NCBI GenBank assembly: GCA_947170265.1
Contig: CAMVSV010000017.1
Span: 1 to 51,076 of the forward strand
DNA: 51,076 nucleotides
Origin: an uncultured Prevotella sp.
Lineage (GTDB): Bacteria > Bacteroidota > Bacteroidia > Bacteroidales > Bacteroidaceae
Direction: 5' to 3'
Positions 34,953 to 44,122 of this stretch are shown piece after piece (within the stretch, counting starts at the first letter, position 1; the number at the start of each line of letters is the position of its first letter). Under the pieces are notes generated by a model that worked only from the letters and a program-made list of their open reading frames with translations, had not been told where the DNA came from and ran no database searches. Position numbers and translations under genes: made by a program.

Positions 34953-36314
34953 TCACTGCCATGACAGTCTGTTGAGCCGTCCTCTCCACACCTCTCCGGT
35001 GTTTCCGCTTACAATCCATATAAAGTTGTTGCTGTCGGCAGCCATGGCGAAGGTCTCCATGTTGGTGTCAATGTCGTCGGGCAGCGGTAAGCTGTCGGTG
35101 GCTTTCCATGTTATGGCGTTGTCGCGGCTCTGCTTGAAGGGTTGCAGTTTTCCGTTCTTCAGTGCCGTGGCTATTATGGTGTTGTCGTAGGCTATGGCTG
35201 TGAAGCCGTCGAGTGCCGTGGCGGCATAGCGGTAGTCGCCGGCGGTGTCTATGTATGTCCAGACGTAGGGTGTCGAGGCATCGGTGTTGTCGGCGAGTCG
35301 CGACCATGCCTGTATGTACTCTTCGCCTTCAGCCTTTCCTATAATGGTTATCCTTTCAATGTTGGCGGTGGTCTTGAGGGTCTGTGCCACATAGCTTATG
35401 CTTTGTGTGGGCAGTGGGGCACCGTCGTCGTCCATGGTCTCGGCGGTCCATGTGGTGCCGTCGGCTGATGCCACGAGCTTGTTGTCGGCATCGTAGCCGA
35501 AGAGCAGCTTGCTGCCGGCTGCCACGAGTCGCGCTATGGGTGCGTTGTCGCTCACCGTGTTCCATGTGCCATTGCTGAGCATGAGCAGCGTGGTGCCTGA
35601 GAGAGTGTATATGTTGCCGTCTCTTTCCACGGTGTTCTGCCATGCGTCGTTGCCGAGGGTTATTTCTTGCTTCTCCCACTGTGTGGCATCGCCGTTGGCT
35701 TTCATCACTATGGTGGCGGTGCCGTTGCTGCCGAAGAGATACATCTCGCCGCCGGCTTCAATGAGCTTCATGCCGCCGAGCGATGCTATGTCGCTGTTGG
35801 CTTCGCTGTGGTGCCATTGCATGATGTCGCCGTCTTGCTGGTGAATGTTCACCTTCACCTCATAGTCGCGCCATGAGCTGCCGTCTTGTGATACCACTCT
35901 CATGGTGCGTGGCTGCGAGAAGTCAATGGAGTCGCCGCCTACATAGTAGTATTCGTCGGCAGTGAGGCTCTTGAGATAGACATATCCGGAGCTTTTTGCC
36001 GTGACATTCACGAGTATGTGTGCGGCATCGGTGCCGTAGGGCAGCGAGTCGTTGTTGTATATTTTCCCGTTTATGTTGTCAATGTTGAACTTGTAGCTTG
36101 TCGTGGTGAGCGACTCATAGTAGGTGCTGTCTTCGCCCGTGGAGCTGGTGGTGTGCATCAGCTGTTTTGCGCCCGCGAGGTAGAAGGTTGTTATGGCAGC
36201 ATCGCCTGAAAATGAATATTCATCGTCGTCATTGTCGTTGTGCATGCACGAAGTCAACGGCATTGTCATGGCAATTGCCGAGATGAACATCAGATATGAT
36301 ATATATTTTTTCAT
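34953..36314 (-). CDS. DUF6242-type lipoprotein with beta-propeller-like domain
   Basis: 453 residues from ATG 36314. Lipobox LTSC after MKKYISYLMFISAIAMTMP, followed by an acidic run (NDNDDDE) common in surface lipoproteins of Bacteroidetes. An N-terminal beta-sandwich (about 40-150, ending WRDYEVKVNI) is followed by repeated propeller-like blades (LYLFGSNGTATIVMKANGDA; KLLFGYDADNKLVASADGTT). Function unknown. It leads an eight-gene minus-strand run into murI with gaps under 81 nt. Confidence 0.75.
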   Translation of the reverse strand: MKKYISYLMFISAIAMTMPLTSCMHNDNDDDEYSFSGDAAITTFYLAGAKQLMHTTSSTGEDSTYYESLTTTSYKFNIDNINGKIYNNDSLPYGTDAAHILVNVTAKSSGYVYLKSLTADEYYYVGGDSIDFSQPRTMRVVSQDGSSWRDYEVKVNIHQQDGDIMQWHHSEANSDIASLGGMKLIEAGGEMYLFGSNGTATIVMKANGDATQWEKQEITLGNDAWQNTVERDGNIYTLSGTTLLMLSNGTWNTVSDNAPIARLVAAGSKLLFGYDADNKLVASADGTTWTAETMDDDGAPLPTQSISYVAQTLKTTANIERITIIGKAEGEEYIQAWSRLADNTDASTPYVWTYIDTAGDYRYAATALDGFTAIAYDNTIIATALKNGKLQPFKQSRDNAITWKATDSLPLPDDIDTNMETFAMAADSNNFIWIVSGNTGEVWRGRLNRLSWQ

Positions 36315-36340
36315 TAGGTTGTGATTTCGCAATTTGGATG

Positions 36341-36348
36341 CAAATTTA
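36341..36348 (-). promoter_or_regulatory. Promoter -7 box of the envelope gene run
   Basis: CAAATTTA reads TAAATTTG on the minus strand, fitting TAnnTTTG, 26 nt before the DUF6242 ATG. No -33 TTTG at normal spacing. Confidence 0.5.
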
Positions 36349-36459
36349 CTGAGATTTCCGTAAATAGAACGTGTTTTCCACCTTTTATTATGTAAATTAA
36401 CTCATAAATCTTTGTTTTTAAGGTTTTTTCAGCAACGGGTCGTCGGCTGTAACTATATC

Positions 36460-36512
36460 CAGTTGTGTAGGATTTGCAATCCTACACCATCGGATATAAG
36501 CATCTGTGATGC
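36460..36512 (+). repeat. REP-like two-hairpin intergenic repeat, copy 2
   Basis: Hairpin 1 at 36465-36487 (arms GTGTAGGATT / AATCCTACAC) and hairpin 2 at 36500-36512 (GCATC-TGT-GATGC). 48 of 53 positions match copy 1 at 76-128; the T-A pair of copy 1 is A-T here, so pairing is kept. Confidence 0.75.
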
Positions 36513-36648
36513 GAAACAATGGATAAAAACAACATCTCTCGGATTACAAACTTGTAATTTCCCTTTTTGCTGGGGAGAACAAAGGCTTCCGTGGTAAGCT
36601 GAATAGTTACGGACTGAAAAATCCCGGCATGCAACCTTCTCCATGTCC

Positions 36649-36693
36649 AAAAGAAAAGCCCATCGCTAACTTTGCCAAGTCTGCAATGGGCTT
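36649..36693 (-). terminator. Terminator of the metalloprotease transcript
   Basis: On the minus strand AAGCCCATTGC (36693-36683) pairs with GCGATGGGCTT (36666-36656) with one mismatch, followed by TTCTTTTGG. Lies 14 nt after the 361-residue gene. Confidence 0.75.
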
Positions 36694-36706
36694 CTTTCCA
36701 CATACA

Positions 36707-37792
36707 TTATTTCACCACGAACTTCTCTCCGTCCCGTATATATATACCGCGACGGCTTGCCTTCGTTTGCTGTCCTCCTATGGTGTAGGTCTTGCCTGAG
36801 CCGCTTTTACTCTTTGTCAAGCTGCCTGCATCGGGAATGCTTGTTACCGGACTGCCGGGAATATAGGTAATCCATTCCTCACCGTCGTCTGACCTGAAGA
36901 TTTCTTCACCCATACGCTTCACCCACGTCACCTTGTTATATGTCTGTCCTGGGAGAATGGTTTCCGGTTCCTTATAACCCAGCAGACAACTGTTCCTGCC
37001 ACGGTCTGCAACACGACCGATTTCGCGGATAACGGTACTCAGATCTGCATCTTGATAATATTCGTAGCTGTGAGCCCCGACGACCGTTTGCTTGTATTCC
37101 GGCTGTATTTCCTGCTCTTCAAGTATCCATTCCCCATTCTTCTTTATGAGAAACTCGCTTTGAAGAGTTTCGTTCTTTTCCCAGTCGAAGTCGTAAAGTT
37201 TTATCTCATCAGGATATTCATTGGTCAACAGCCACACCTCAGAGCCTTCCTCGCGTATGAGCAGGTTGCTCTCGGCTCCATCGATGAGGACTTTCCGATA
37301 TAACTGCTCGTCGACGGTGGTCTCTTCTCCTATTTCATAATGCGTAATGGAAGAAGCATTGCCCTCCTCCTGCCCAAGGTCAACCGAGGTTTCTTCCCAC
37401 TCCATGCCTGTTGGAAAGTAGTTGCTGTCAATGTGGGCTATATTATTTTCATCGTCTGGGCTGTACCACGTTCTCAAATAATAATTACCTTCCGTATCCA
37501 GAACATCCGAATACATCGCACATTCACCATAAACTATTCCAAAAAACGATCTGTCATCGTAGTCAAACAAAACCTCTAATGGCTCTTTTACTATTTCAGA
37601 AGTTATACTTTTCAGTTCTCGAAGATAATCTAACGCAGTATCAAAATTATCACCAATTTTTCCTATATATTCAAGCTTTTCACCTGGATTCTCTTTTATT
37701 CTGATTTGGGTTAAATCAGGCGCTAAATCAGACGGCATCACTGAAACAAAAGAAAGTGCTGCAAGTAAAATAGTACAAATAATTTGTTTCAT
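36707..37792 (-). CDS. Secreted protein of unknown function with short sorting tail
   Basis: 361 residues, not recognised. Hydrophobic N-terminus MKQIICTILLAALSFVSVMP is a probable signal peptide. The body is beta-rich with many acidic and aromatic residues and no evident catalytic motif. The last 28 residues (YTIGGQQTKASRRGIYIRDGEKFVVK) form the short T9SS-like tail seen in other secreted proteins here. It begins 6 nt after the metalloprotease stop and is very likely co-transcribed with it, so a role beside the protease (substrate, inhibitor or processing partner) is possible. Confidence 0.65.
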   Translation of the reverse strand: MKQIICTILLAALSFVSVMPSDLAPDLTQIRIKENPGEKLEYIGKIGDNFDTALDYLRELKSITSEIVKEPLEVLFDYDDRSFFGIVYGECAMYSDVLDTEGNYYLRTWYSPDDENNIAHIDSNYFPTGMEWEETSVDLGQEEGNASSITHYEIGEETTVDEQLYRKVLIDGAESNLLIREEGSEVWLLTNEYPDEIKLYDFDWEKNETLQSEFLIKKNGEWILEEQEIQPEYKQTVVGAHSYEYYQDADLSTVIREIGRVADRGRNSCLLGYKEPETILPGQTYNKVTWVKRMGEEIFRSDDGEEWITYIPGSPVTSIPDAGSLTKSKSGSGKTYTIGGQQTKASRRGIYIRDGEKFVVK

Positions 37793-37798
37793 GTCACT

Positions 37799-39598
37799 CT
37801 ATTTGTTAATATTAATTTTCAATGTTTCTGTATGATTTTTTGACGAAATCGTCAAAAAACAAGCTCCAGTAGTTATATCATACACAGGAATTTGAAGTGT
37901 ATAGTTATTTGATAGATTCATTTTTTGGGGTTGTATTTCCTTTATTTCTTTACCAAATAGGTCTAACAATTTTATGGATAAGGGTTTTTCATTAGCTAAT
38001 GGGCATGTAATATTTATAAAATCATTAGAAGAATCAGGAAAAACAGTATATGAAAAATCAGAACTCCTACAGACTTGAATATTTTCCGTATCATAGTTTA
38101 CAGGAATATGTTTAACCGCTACTTTCGAAACTGTTGAGGCACATTCTTCACAGTCATAAACATCTTCTATTCCCGCAGAAAACTCTGCCCCTACTTGAAC
38201 TGAAAAATTGGGTTGTAAATTTATGCTATTTCCAGCTCTCATATATAGCGTGTTTCCACTATTAACGTCTACAGTTCCACTAGTTGTTATTTCTTGTTTT
38301 GCAACAACATCTGCATATAGAGTATTTGGTATATCGCTGCTTGCAAATGTTATGTAGCTGTCAGGTTGTCTAAATGCAATTACTATATCTGAACGTTCAT
38401 TCCAAACTCTTGCGTTATTGTGAATGTTATACGTTCCTAAAGCATCTCCTTCGTAAATAACATTTGGATTAGACCAATATAGTAACCTTGGACACGACCC
38501 ACAAGCATTTGTATATGCCATAATAGTCCGCCATGTATTTGACGGATGGACATACCCATGTCCATAAGAAAAAGGAGTTGAACTGTTATCTACAAAAGGA
38601 TCATGCCTGCAACCGAGCAAATGACCTATTTCATGTCCGAAAGAATAATTTGTAGTCGCACAAGTACTATAGGTACTTACTATGCAAAAGGCATTGGCTG
38701 CAGAAACATTAATACCTGCAGCCTTCCCACAAAGGGAACTGTCATTAATCAATAACACACATACATCTGCCGAGTATTTATCTCTCAATGCATGAACATC
38801 ATCCATATAGCCATCTCCTGCGGTCTTGAATCTTGATAAGTCTGTTGAAAATCCCGATTCTACATAATCGGTTTGACCAGCATAGACGAGTTCAATTCGA
38901 TAATTTATTAGACTATTAACAAATGATTGGTTTGTTAATGCGACTGCAGTCAGTATAGTATTTTTTATGTTGCTTACAGAAGATTGAGCATTTTGAGTGT
39001 ACAAAACAAGAACTCTTATTTTACAATCTTGAGCAGATGTCGATTTAAAAACGGAAGATGAAGGTGCTACACTACTCTCTTTATCGATTTTAAAATCATA
39101 GCTACCTCGGTCTTCTGTATCAACTCTCTGAGAGTAGGTTTCTTCATCTAAATTATCGCATGCCTCTCTCAATGTAGAATGATCAATCATTATTAGTGCA
39201 TATTGATGGTCTCCTATAGTTTCAATCGTATACACTTCTTCGCCTATTTCTATAACTCCTTGTACATCATCACCCAACACAGATATTAGAACTTGGCATC
39301 TTTTATTATTCCTTCCGACAAATACGAAATTATTGATACCTCTAACTTCTATCTTTTCTTTTCTGACAGCTATTATTCTTTCATCAAACTGTAGCAAGAA
39401 CTCTTCGTATTCAAGTATTTTATCCAACTTTATATCCACAAAATCAACGTAAATGTATGTTTCGCTTTTTTGAAGGATCCTATTTATTTTCTCTTCACTA
39501 TTTGGTATCTTTTTAGAACAAATAAGGATATTGTCCTGTCCATATAAAAAAGTAGAACAAAGAATAAAGAAAAAAAAGAACAGAGAACAATGTTTCAT
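37799..39598 (-). CDS. Secreted metzincin zinc protease with T9SS type A tail
   Basis: 599 residues from ATG 39598. Signal peptide ends ILCSTFLYG before Gln. A prodomain-like region (to about 190) precedes the catalytic domain: zinc motif HEIGHLLGCRHD (HExxHxxGxxHD, about residues 320-332) and Met-turn TIMAY, which define a reprolysin-like metzincin. After it comes a beta segment ITTSGTVDVNSGNTLYMRAG then NSINLQPNFSVQVGAEFSAG, and a T9SS type A sorting domain ending TTGACFLTISSKNHTETLKI. The DNA is markedly AT-richer than flanking genes. Exported to the cell surface; likely degrades host or competitor proteins. Confidence 0.88.
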   Translation of the reverse strand: MKHCSLFFFFFILCSTFLYGQDNILICSKKIPNSEEKINRILQKSETYIYVDFVDIKLDKILEYEEFLLQFDERIIAVRKEKIEVRGINNFVFVGRNNKRCQVLISVLGDDVQGVIEIGEEVYTIETIGDHQYALIMIDHSTLREACDNLDEETYSQRVDTEDRGSYDFKIDKESSVAPSSSVFKSTSAQDCKIRVLVLYTQNAQSSVSNIKNTILTAVALTNQSFVNSLINYRIELVYAGQTDYVESGFSTDLSRFKTAGDGYMDDVHALRDKYSADVCVLLINDSSLCGKAAGINVSAANAFCIVSTYSTCATTNYSFGHEIGHLLGCRHDPFVDNSSTPFSYGHGYVHPSNTWRTIMAYTNACGSCPRLLYWSNPNVIYEGDALGTYNIHNNARVWNERSDIVIAFRQPDSYITFASSDIPNTLYADVVAKQEITTSGTVDVNSGNTLYMRAGNSINLQPNFSVQVGAEFSAGIEDVYDCEECASTVSKVAVKHIPVNYDTENIQVCRSSDFSYTVFPDSSNDFINITCPLANEKPLSIKLLDLFGKEIKEIQPQKMNLSNNYTLQIPVYDITTGACFLTISSKNHTETLKININK

Positions 39599-39786
39599 GA
39601 TTACTATATTTACATGCATTTAAAAACTAACTCGCAATTAAGACTAAGCTTTTCTGAAGAATGAACTTATAAGAATTTTCCTTCCTACAAAAAGTTACTA
39701 ATTACAACGGCTAGAAACATCAAAAGAATGCACAAAGCCGTAATAATGATGTATAAGTATGTAGATGCTTTCATAGCACAAATCTT

Positions 39787-40959
39787 TTATTTGGAAAGAA
39801 TCATTCGCTTTGTTGCTACTTCCTTGTCATCAACAAGTAGTGTGTAGAGATAAAGTCCTTCCTCCAACTCATTATTGCTAATGGTCTTTTCTGTATCTGT
39901 GATAGAGAGACAGTATTTCCTAATTAATTTTCCTTGCAAGTCAAATATACATAAAGCGGCATTCTTTGCCCTATTTGCAATTTGAAAATGTATTACGGTC
40001 TGTTCTCTGAAAGGATTGGGGGTATTCTGATAAAGGGTAGACTCCTTGGAAGGGATAGACGATTTTATGTTCGCTGTTGTATGTTCAGCAGACGGGCTGC
40101 GTTTTACGAGCCCCTTTTCAACGTCTAATCCCAATTCTTCTTGGAGTTCCTTTATCTGTTTCTGCTGTTCCTGAATGGCGCGTATCAGAACAGGAACCAA
40201 TTCAATATAGTTGATGCCCAAATATCCATCTTGTCCTTCTTCTACCAATTCGGGATAAATATTTTGCAAATCCTGAGCCAGCAAACCGATGTGCTTCTTG
40301 TCAGAGTCGGCAATATTGGAATTTACTATCTCTGCATCCTTATTCTCTGCTTGGCACTCTCCAGAAATTGTCATTGGTGGTGTCTTCAATGTGTACTCTA
40401 CAACATTCATGTTAAGCACGTTTTCCAATGTATTCTTCTCAGAATCTTCATCTAAAGGGACTATGTTTTCTTTAAGTCTCATGTCAGAAGTGGTTACAAC
40501 CGAAGTTGCCCTTACTGTCCCATTCACTTTAACTTCTCCATTGAAAAGACCTGCATATTGCTGTTCTGTGGTTGACTGGAAATTGGCAACATTGCCATAG
40601 ATTGCTGCCCCTGCTTTTGTTCCCTTCAGAATACCTTCCAAACCGTAATTTCCATGACCTCTATTTCCTGCGATTCCGCAAACTCCCATGCCCGTCCCTG
40701 TTGCCGAAGGTTCGTCTCCATAAAAGGCATCTCCATAGACTGCCACACCTCCATAGCGCCATGTCATCACTTTTGAATAGATACTTAGAGCATCCGTGAA
40801 AAAACCTGAATCAGGATCTGCACCAACCGCCAAGCCGTAATGAAGACCTTGCGAATCAACTCCGATATTAGTGCTGCCGGTTGACTTTACTTTCAACTGA
40901 GCTGCAACAGGCATTGCATTTGCAATAATAAAAGTTGCAATTAAAAATACATTTTTCAT
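39787..40959 (-). CDS. Secreted S74 endosialidase-type chaperone protein with T9SS type A tail
   Basis: 390 residues. Signal peptide MKNVFLIATFIIANAMPVAA, cut before Gln21. Residues 22-155 are a glycine-rich repetitive beta region (YGNVANFQSTTEQQYAGLFN), like phage tail fibres or trimeric adhesins. Residues 158-270 are the peptidase S74 intramolecular chaperone: SDMRLKENI (Ser158), HIGLLAQDLQNIYPELVEEG and IQEQQKQIKELQEELG coiled coil. Residues about 305-390 are a T9SS type A sorting domain (YQNTPNPFREQTVIHFQI ... GLYLYTLLVDDKEVATKRMI). S74 domains trimerise and then cut before the Ser; here that cut would free the N-terminal part from the sorting domain. Confidence 0.87.
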   Translation of the reverse strand: MKNVFLIATFIIANAMPVAAQLKVKSTGSTNIGVDSQGLHYGLAVGADPDSGFFTDALSIYSKVMTWRYGGVAVYGDAFYGDEPSATGTGMGVCGIAGNRGHGNYGLEGILKGTKAGAAIYGNVANFQSTTEQQYAGLFNGEVKVNGTVRATSVVTTSDMRLKENIVPLDEDSEKNTLENVLNMNVVEYTLKTPPMTISGECQAENKDAEIVNSNIADSDKKHIGLLAQDLQNIYPELVEEGQDGYLGINYIELVPVLIRAIQEQQKQIKELQEELGLDVEKGLVKRSPSAEHTTANIKSSIPSKESTLYQNTPNPFREQTVIHFQIANRAKNAALCIFDLQGKLIRKYCLSITDTEKTISNNELEEGLYLYTLLVDDKEVATKRMILSK

Positions 40960-40980
40960 AGGTTTGATTATTTAATGTCG

Positions 40981-40988
40981 CAAATATA
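40981..40988 (-). promoter_or_regulatory. Promoter -7 box of the S74 protein gene
   Basis: CAAATATA reads TATATTTG on the minus strand, 22 nt upstream of the ATG. No -33 TTTG at standard distance. Confidence 0.5.
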
Positions 40989-41266
40989 AGAAAAAAACTT
41001 TATGAATTATTATTGTTATTATTATTTAACAATTATACAGATGATGCTGTGGTAACGTAAGCTTTGCATTTCTTTTGACATTGGTCAATTATTCCTGTTG
41101 AAAACTTATAAAACTGTTTGGGTTTTATGGCATTATGGGTGAAAGCCCTTACCTTTGCCGCGCTCTCTTGTTGGAGCCACATTGTTTTTTTATTGAAGAT
41201 TAGTTTTTTAGGATAAAGATAAAGGATTATGGTAATAGACACGGAAACAGCTCTGCTGATAGTGGG

Positions 41267-41298
41267 TTTGGTTGTCATGACTGCCTTGTGTATCTTTG
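41267..41298 (+). promoter_or_regulatory. Orphan consensus promoter
   Basis: TTTG (41267-41270), exactly 20 nt, then TATCTTTG (41291-41298). This is among the best promoter matches in the window, yet no plus-strand gene follows before the terminator at 41561-41605. Confidence 0.6.
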
Positions 41299-41451
41299 CA
41301 CTTACCGGTGTGAGGCGTTGCTGAGCATTGTATCTCACACCCGAAAAATTTCCACAACACATTGCTGACATAAGCTTCCTTGCCTGTGGCTGAGCGGAGA
41401 TGATGGAACCATATAGCAACTCTCAGACACCGGGCGTTGCCATACGGGCTC

Positions 41452-41471
41452 AGTATTGTGCCCAAAATACT
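41452..41471. repeat. Single copy of the array A palindrome
   Basis: AGTATT-GTGCCCAA-AATACT differs from the units at 17119 and 17141 at one base. Its left flank (CTC) matches that of the first array A unit and its right flank (GGCGC) that of the last. Confidence 0.65.
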
Positions 41472-41560
41472 GGCGCGGCATGTGGAGAACTCCTCGCGAC
41501 ATGGCTGGAATATAGACTATATGTATGGAAATGAGAGTGTTGCTAATACTCTTTGCGGGT

Positions 41561-41605
41561 AAACAAAAAAAGGGATGAGCCATGAGGCACATCCCTTTTT
41601 TGTTT
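41561..41605. terminator. pckA terminator
   Basis: Arms AAACAAAAAAAGGGATG (41561-41577) and CATCCCTTTTTTGTTT (41590-41605). T tracts on both strands; 20 nt after the pckA stop. Confidence 0.85.
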
Positions 41606-41624
41606 ATATGGTCTTGAATGCTCT

Positions 41625-43238
41625 TTAGAGCTGAGGACCGGCAGCTACGAGAGCCTTACCAGCCTCGTTGCCTTCATACTTCTTGAAGTTCTTGATGAAG
41701 CGTGCTGCAAGGTCTTTGGCCTTCTCTTCCCACTCTGCTGCGTCAGCATAAGTATCGCGTGGGTCAAGAATATTGGTGTCAACACCTTCAAGCTCTGTGG
41801 GAACCTCGAAGTCGAAGTAAGGAATCTTCTTGGTAGGAGCTTTGAGGATTGCACCGCCGAGAATAGCGTCGATGATACCGCGTGTGTCCTTGATGGAGAT
41901 ACGCTTGCCTGTTCCGTTCCAGCCGGTGTTCACGAGGTATGCCTTGGCACCGCTCTTTTCCATCTTCTTTACGAGCTCCTCAGCATACTTTGTAGGATGC
42001 AGCTCGAGGAATGCCTGACCGAAGCAAGCAGAGAAGGTTGGTGTGGGCTCGGTGATGCCGCGCTCTGTACCTGCGAGCTTGGCGGTGAAGCCGGAGAGGA
42101 AGTAGTATTTTGTCTGCTCGGGTGTGAGGATGCTCACTGGGGGCAGCACTCCGAAGGCATCGGCAGAAAGGAAGATCACGTTCTTTGCGTCGGGACCGGC
42201 GCTCTTGCCGTTAACCTTCTGTGCAATCTTCTCAATGTGGTTGATGGGGTAAGACACGCGGGTGTTCTCTGTCACGCTCTTGTCAGCGAAGTCGATGGTG
42301 CCGTCTTCTGCCACGGTAACGTTCTCCAGAAGGGCGTTGCGCTTGATGGCGTTGTAGATGTCGGGCTCGCTCTCCTTGTCAAGGTTGATAACCTTTGCGT
42401 AGCAGCCACCTTCGAGGTTGAACACGCCCTCGTCGTCCCATCCGTGCTCGTCGTCACCAATGAGCAGACGCTTCGGGTCGGTTGACAGTGTGGTCTTGCC
42501 GGTACCTGAGAGACCGAAGAAGATAGCGGTGTTCTTGCCTTCCATGTCGGTGTTGGCAGAGCAGTGCATTGAAGCGATGCCCTGGAGAGGCAGGTAGTAG
42601 TTCTGCATTGAGAACATACCCTTCTTCATCTCACCACCGTACCATGTGTTGATGATTACCTGCTCGCGGCTGGTGGTGTTGAATGCCACGCAAGTCTCAG
42701 AGTTCAGACCGAGCTCCTTGTAGTTCTCTACCTTTGCCTTTGATGCGTTGTAGATCACGAAGTTGGGCTCGAAGTTGGCGAGTTCCTCTTCTGTGGGCTG
42801 GATGAACATGTTCTTCACGAAGTGAGCCTGCCATGCCACTTCCACGATGAAGCGCACTGCGAGGCGTGTACCTTCGTTGGCACCGCAGAATGCGTCTACT
42901 ACATAGAGATCCTTGTTGCAGAGCTCCTTGATGGCTATGTCTTTAACGGTAGCCCATACGTCTTCGCTCATGGGGTGGTTGTCGTTCTTGTATTCGTCGG
43001 TTGTCCACCATACCTTGTCGTGGCTCTGTGCATCGTCAACGATGTACTTGTCCTTGGGTGAGCGTCCGGTGTAGATACCAGTCATCACGTTCACTGCGTT
43101 GAGCTCGGTGTTCTGTCCTTTGTCGAAACCGGTGAGTCCGGCTTTTGTCTCCTCATTGAAGAGCACTTCATACGATGGGTTGTGAGCAATCACATTGCTG
43201 CCTGTGATGCCATACTGTGTTAAATCTAACTTTGCCAT
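41625..43238 (-). CDS. pckA: Phosphoenolpyruvate carboxykinase (ATP)
   Basis: 537 residues, standard length. Interconverts oxaloacetate plus ATP with phosphoenolpyruvate plus CO2; in Bacteroidetes it often runs toward CO2 fixation for succinate production. Motifs: [13 protein letters not shown] (57-69), P-loop GLSGTGKT (242-249), [20 protein letters not shown] and [13 protein letters not shown] consensus promoter lies 86 nt upstream and a terminator follows. Confidence 0.97.
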   Translation of the reverse strand: MAKLDLTQYGITGSNVIAHNPSYEVLFNEETKAGLTGFDKGQNTELNAVNVMTGIYTGRSPKDKYIVDDAQSHDKVWWTTDEYKNDNHPMSEDVWATVKDIAIKELCNKDLYVVDAFCGANEGTRLAVRFIVEVAWQAHFVKNMFIQPTEEELANFEPNFVIYNASKAKVENYKELGLNSETCVAFNTTSREQVIINTWYGGEMKKGMFSMQNYYLPLQGIASMHCSANTDMEGKNTAIFFGLSGTGKTTLSTDPKRLLIGDDEHGWDDEGVFNLEGGCYAKVINLDKESEPDIYNAIKRNALLENVTVAEDGTIDFADKSVTENTRVSYPINHIEKIAQKVNGKSAGPDAKNVIFLSADAFGVLPPVSILTPEQTKYYFLSGFTAKLAGTERGITEPTPTFSACFGQAFLELHPTKYAEELVKKMEKSGAKAYLVNTGWNGTGKRISIKDTRGIIDAILGGAILKAPTKKIPYFDFEVPTELEGVDTNILDPRDTYADAAEWEEKAKDLAARFIKNFKKYEGNEAGKALVAAGPQL

Positions 43239-43323
43239 TTTTTATAATGAATTAAGTTTGTTATTTGATTATCCTTATGACTTTTCCGAAGATAAATAGC
43301 ACATGGTTCTTCCAAACCGACTG

Positions 43324-43354
43324 CAAAATTACGTTTTTTCTTTCATTTGGCAAA
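43324..43354 (-). promoter_or_regulatory. pckA promoter
   Basis: On the minus strand TTTG (43354-43351), 19 nt, TAATTTTG (43331-43324): full consensus. The leader is about 80 nt. Confidence 0.8.
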
Positions 43355-43465
43355 GGTGATTTCTTAAAAACAGTCGTGGCGTAACTGCTTTTTAGGTTAA
43401 AGAAATTAAAAAGCAGTGTCGTTGCTGCCGTTTTGTCAAACGGAGGTTGCAAATGAAGCGAATTG

Positions 43466-44122
43466 TCAGAGCTTCTCGCCGAAGCACAGGTCGCCGCAGT
43501 CGCCGAAACCGGGAACGATGTATTTCTGTGCGTTCATGCCCGGGTCGATGGATGCACACCAGATGGTGGCATCGTCGGGCAGCGCCTGTCTCACTACGTC
43601 GATGCCCTCGGGAGCCGCTATCACGCAGGCAATGTGTATCTGCCGGGGCTGTGCCTCCTTGGTGAGAGCGTCAATGGCGGCAGCCATGGAGCCTCCGGTG
43701 GCAAGCATGGGGTCGGCAATGATCAGTGTCTTGCCCTTCATGGGCGGTGTGGCGAGATATTCGGTGTGGACTCCCACCTCGGTGTGCTCGCGGTTGGTAT
43801 ACATGCGGAACGCCGACACGAAGGCACTGTCGGCATGGTCGAACACTCGCAGAAACCCTTCATGGAAGGGCAGTCCAGCCCTGAGCACCGTGGCTATGGC
43901 TATGTCGTCCTTTGGCACCATCACCTCGGTGGCTGCCAGTGGCGTGGTCACGTTCTTCGCCTTGTAGGTGAGGGTCTTGGAGAGCTCATACGCCATCATC
44001 TCTCCTATGCGTATGATGTTGTTTCTGAAGAGCAGCCTGTTTTGCTGGTACTTACGGTCGCGCAGTTCGGCGAGATACTGGTTTATGACAGTGTTTTGTT
44101 CAGAGAAGTTTACTATCTTCAT
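43466..44122 (-). CDS. upp: Uracil phosphoribosyltransferase
   Basis: 218 residues. Salvages uracil with PRPP to UMP. PRPP-binding motif LIIADPMLATGGSM, the substrate loop ATVLRAGLPFHEGF, and the C-terminal uracil-binding PGFGDCGDLCFG are all present. Monocistronic between pckA and the amylase region. Confidence 0.96.
   Translation of the reverse strand: MKIVNFSEQNTVINQYLAELRDRKYQQNRLLFRNNIIRIGEMMAYELSKTLTYKAKNVTTPLAATEVMVPKDDIAIATVLRAGLPFHEGFLRVFDHADSAFVSAFRMYTNREHTEVGVHTEYLATPPMKGKTLIIADPMLATGGSMAAAIDALTKEAQPRQIHIACVIAAPEGIDVVRQALPDDATIWCASIDPGMNAQKYIVPGFGDCGDLCFGEKL

Larger units (their letters stand above)
36315..36706. other. Intergenic stretch with promoter, REP-like element and terminator
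   Basis: No credible gene. Holds the DUF6242 -7 box (36341-36348), the REP-like element (36460-36512), a perfect ATTACAA-AC-TTGTAAT palindrome (36543-36558) and the terminator of the next minus-strand gene (36649-36693). Confidence 0.6.
41305..41605 (+). ncRNA. Candidate non-coding RNA of about 300 nt
   Basis: Bounded by the consensus promoter at 41267-41298 and a hairpin terminator that is T-rich on both strands. It contains no plus-strand reading frame of note and two palindromes (41452-41471 and 41534-41552). Not matched to a known RNA family; the terminator may serve only pckA, and the promoter may be a relic. Confidence 0.3.
40960..41624. other. Long intergenic stretch with orphan promoter
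   Basis: 665 nt without a credible gene; three overlapping minus-strand frames (41033-41592) have no family features. It holds the -7 box of the S74 gene (40981-40988), a consensus plus-strand promoter (41267-41298), one copy of the array A palindrome (41452-41471), an AGAGTGTT-GCT-AATACTCT palindrome (41534-41552) and the pckA terminator. Confidence 0.55.

Noticed and set aside
41033..41592. Three overlapping minus-strand short frames
   Set aside because: No family features, mutual overlap, and they run over promoter and palindrome sequences.
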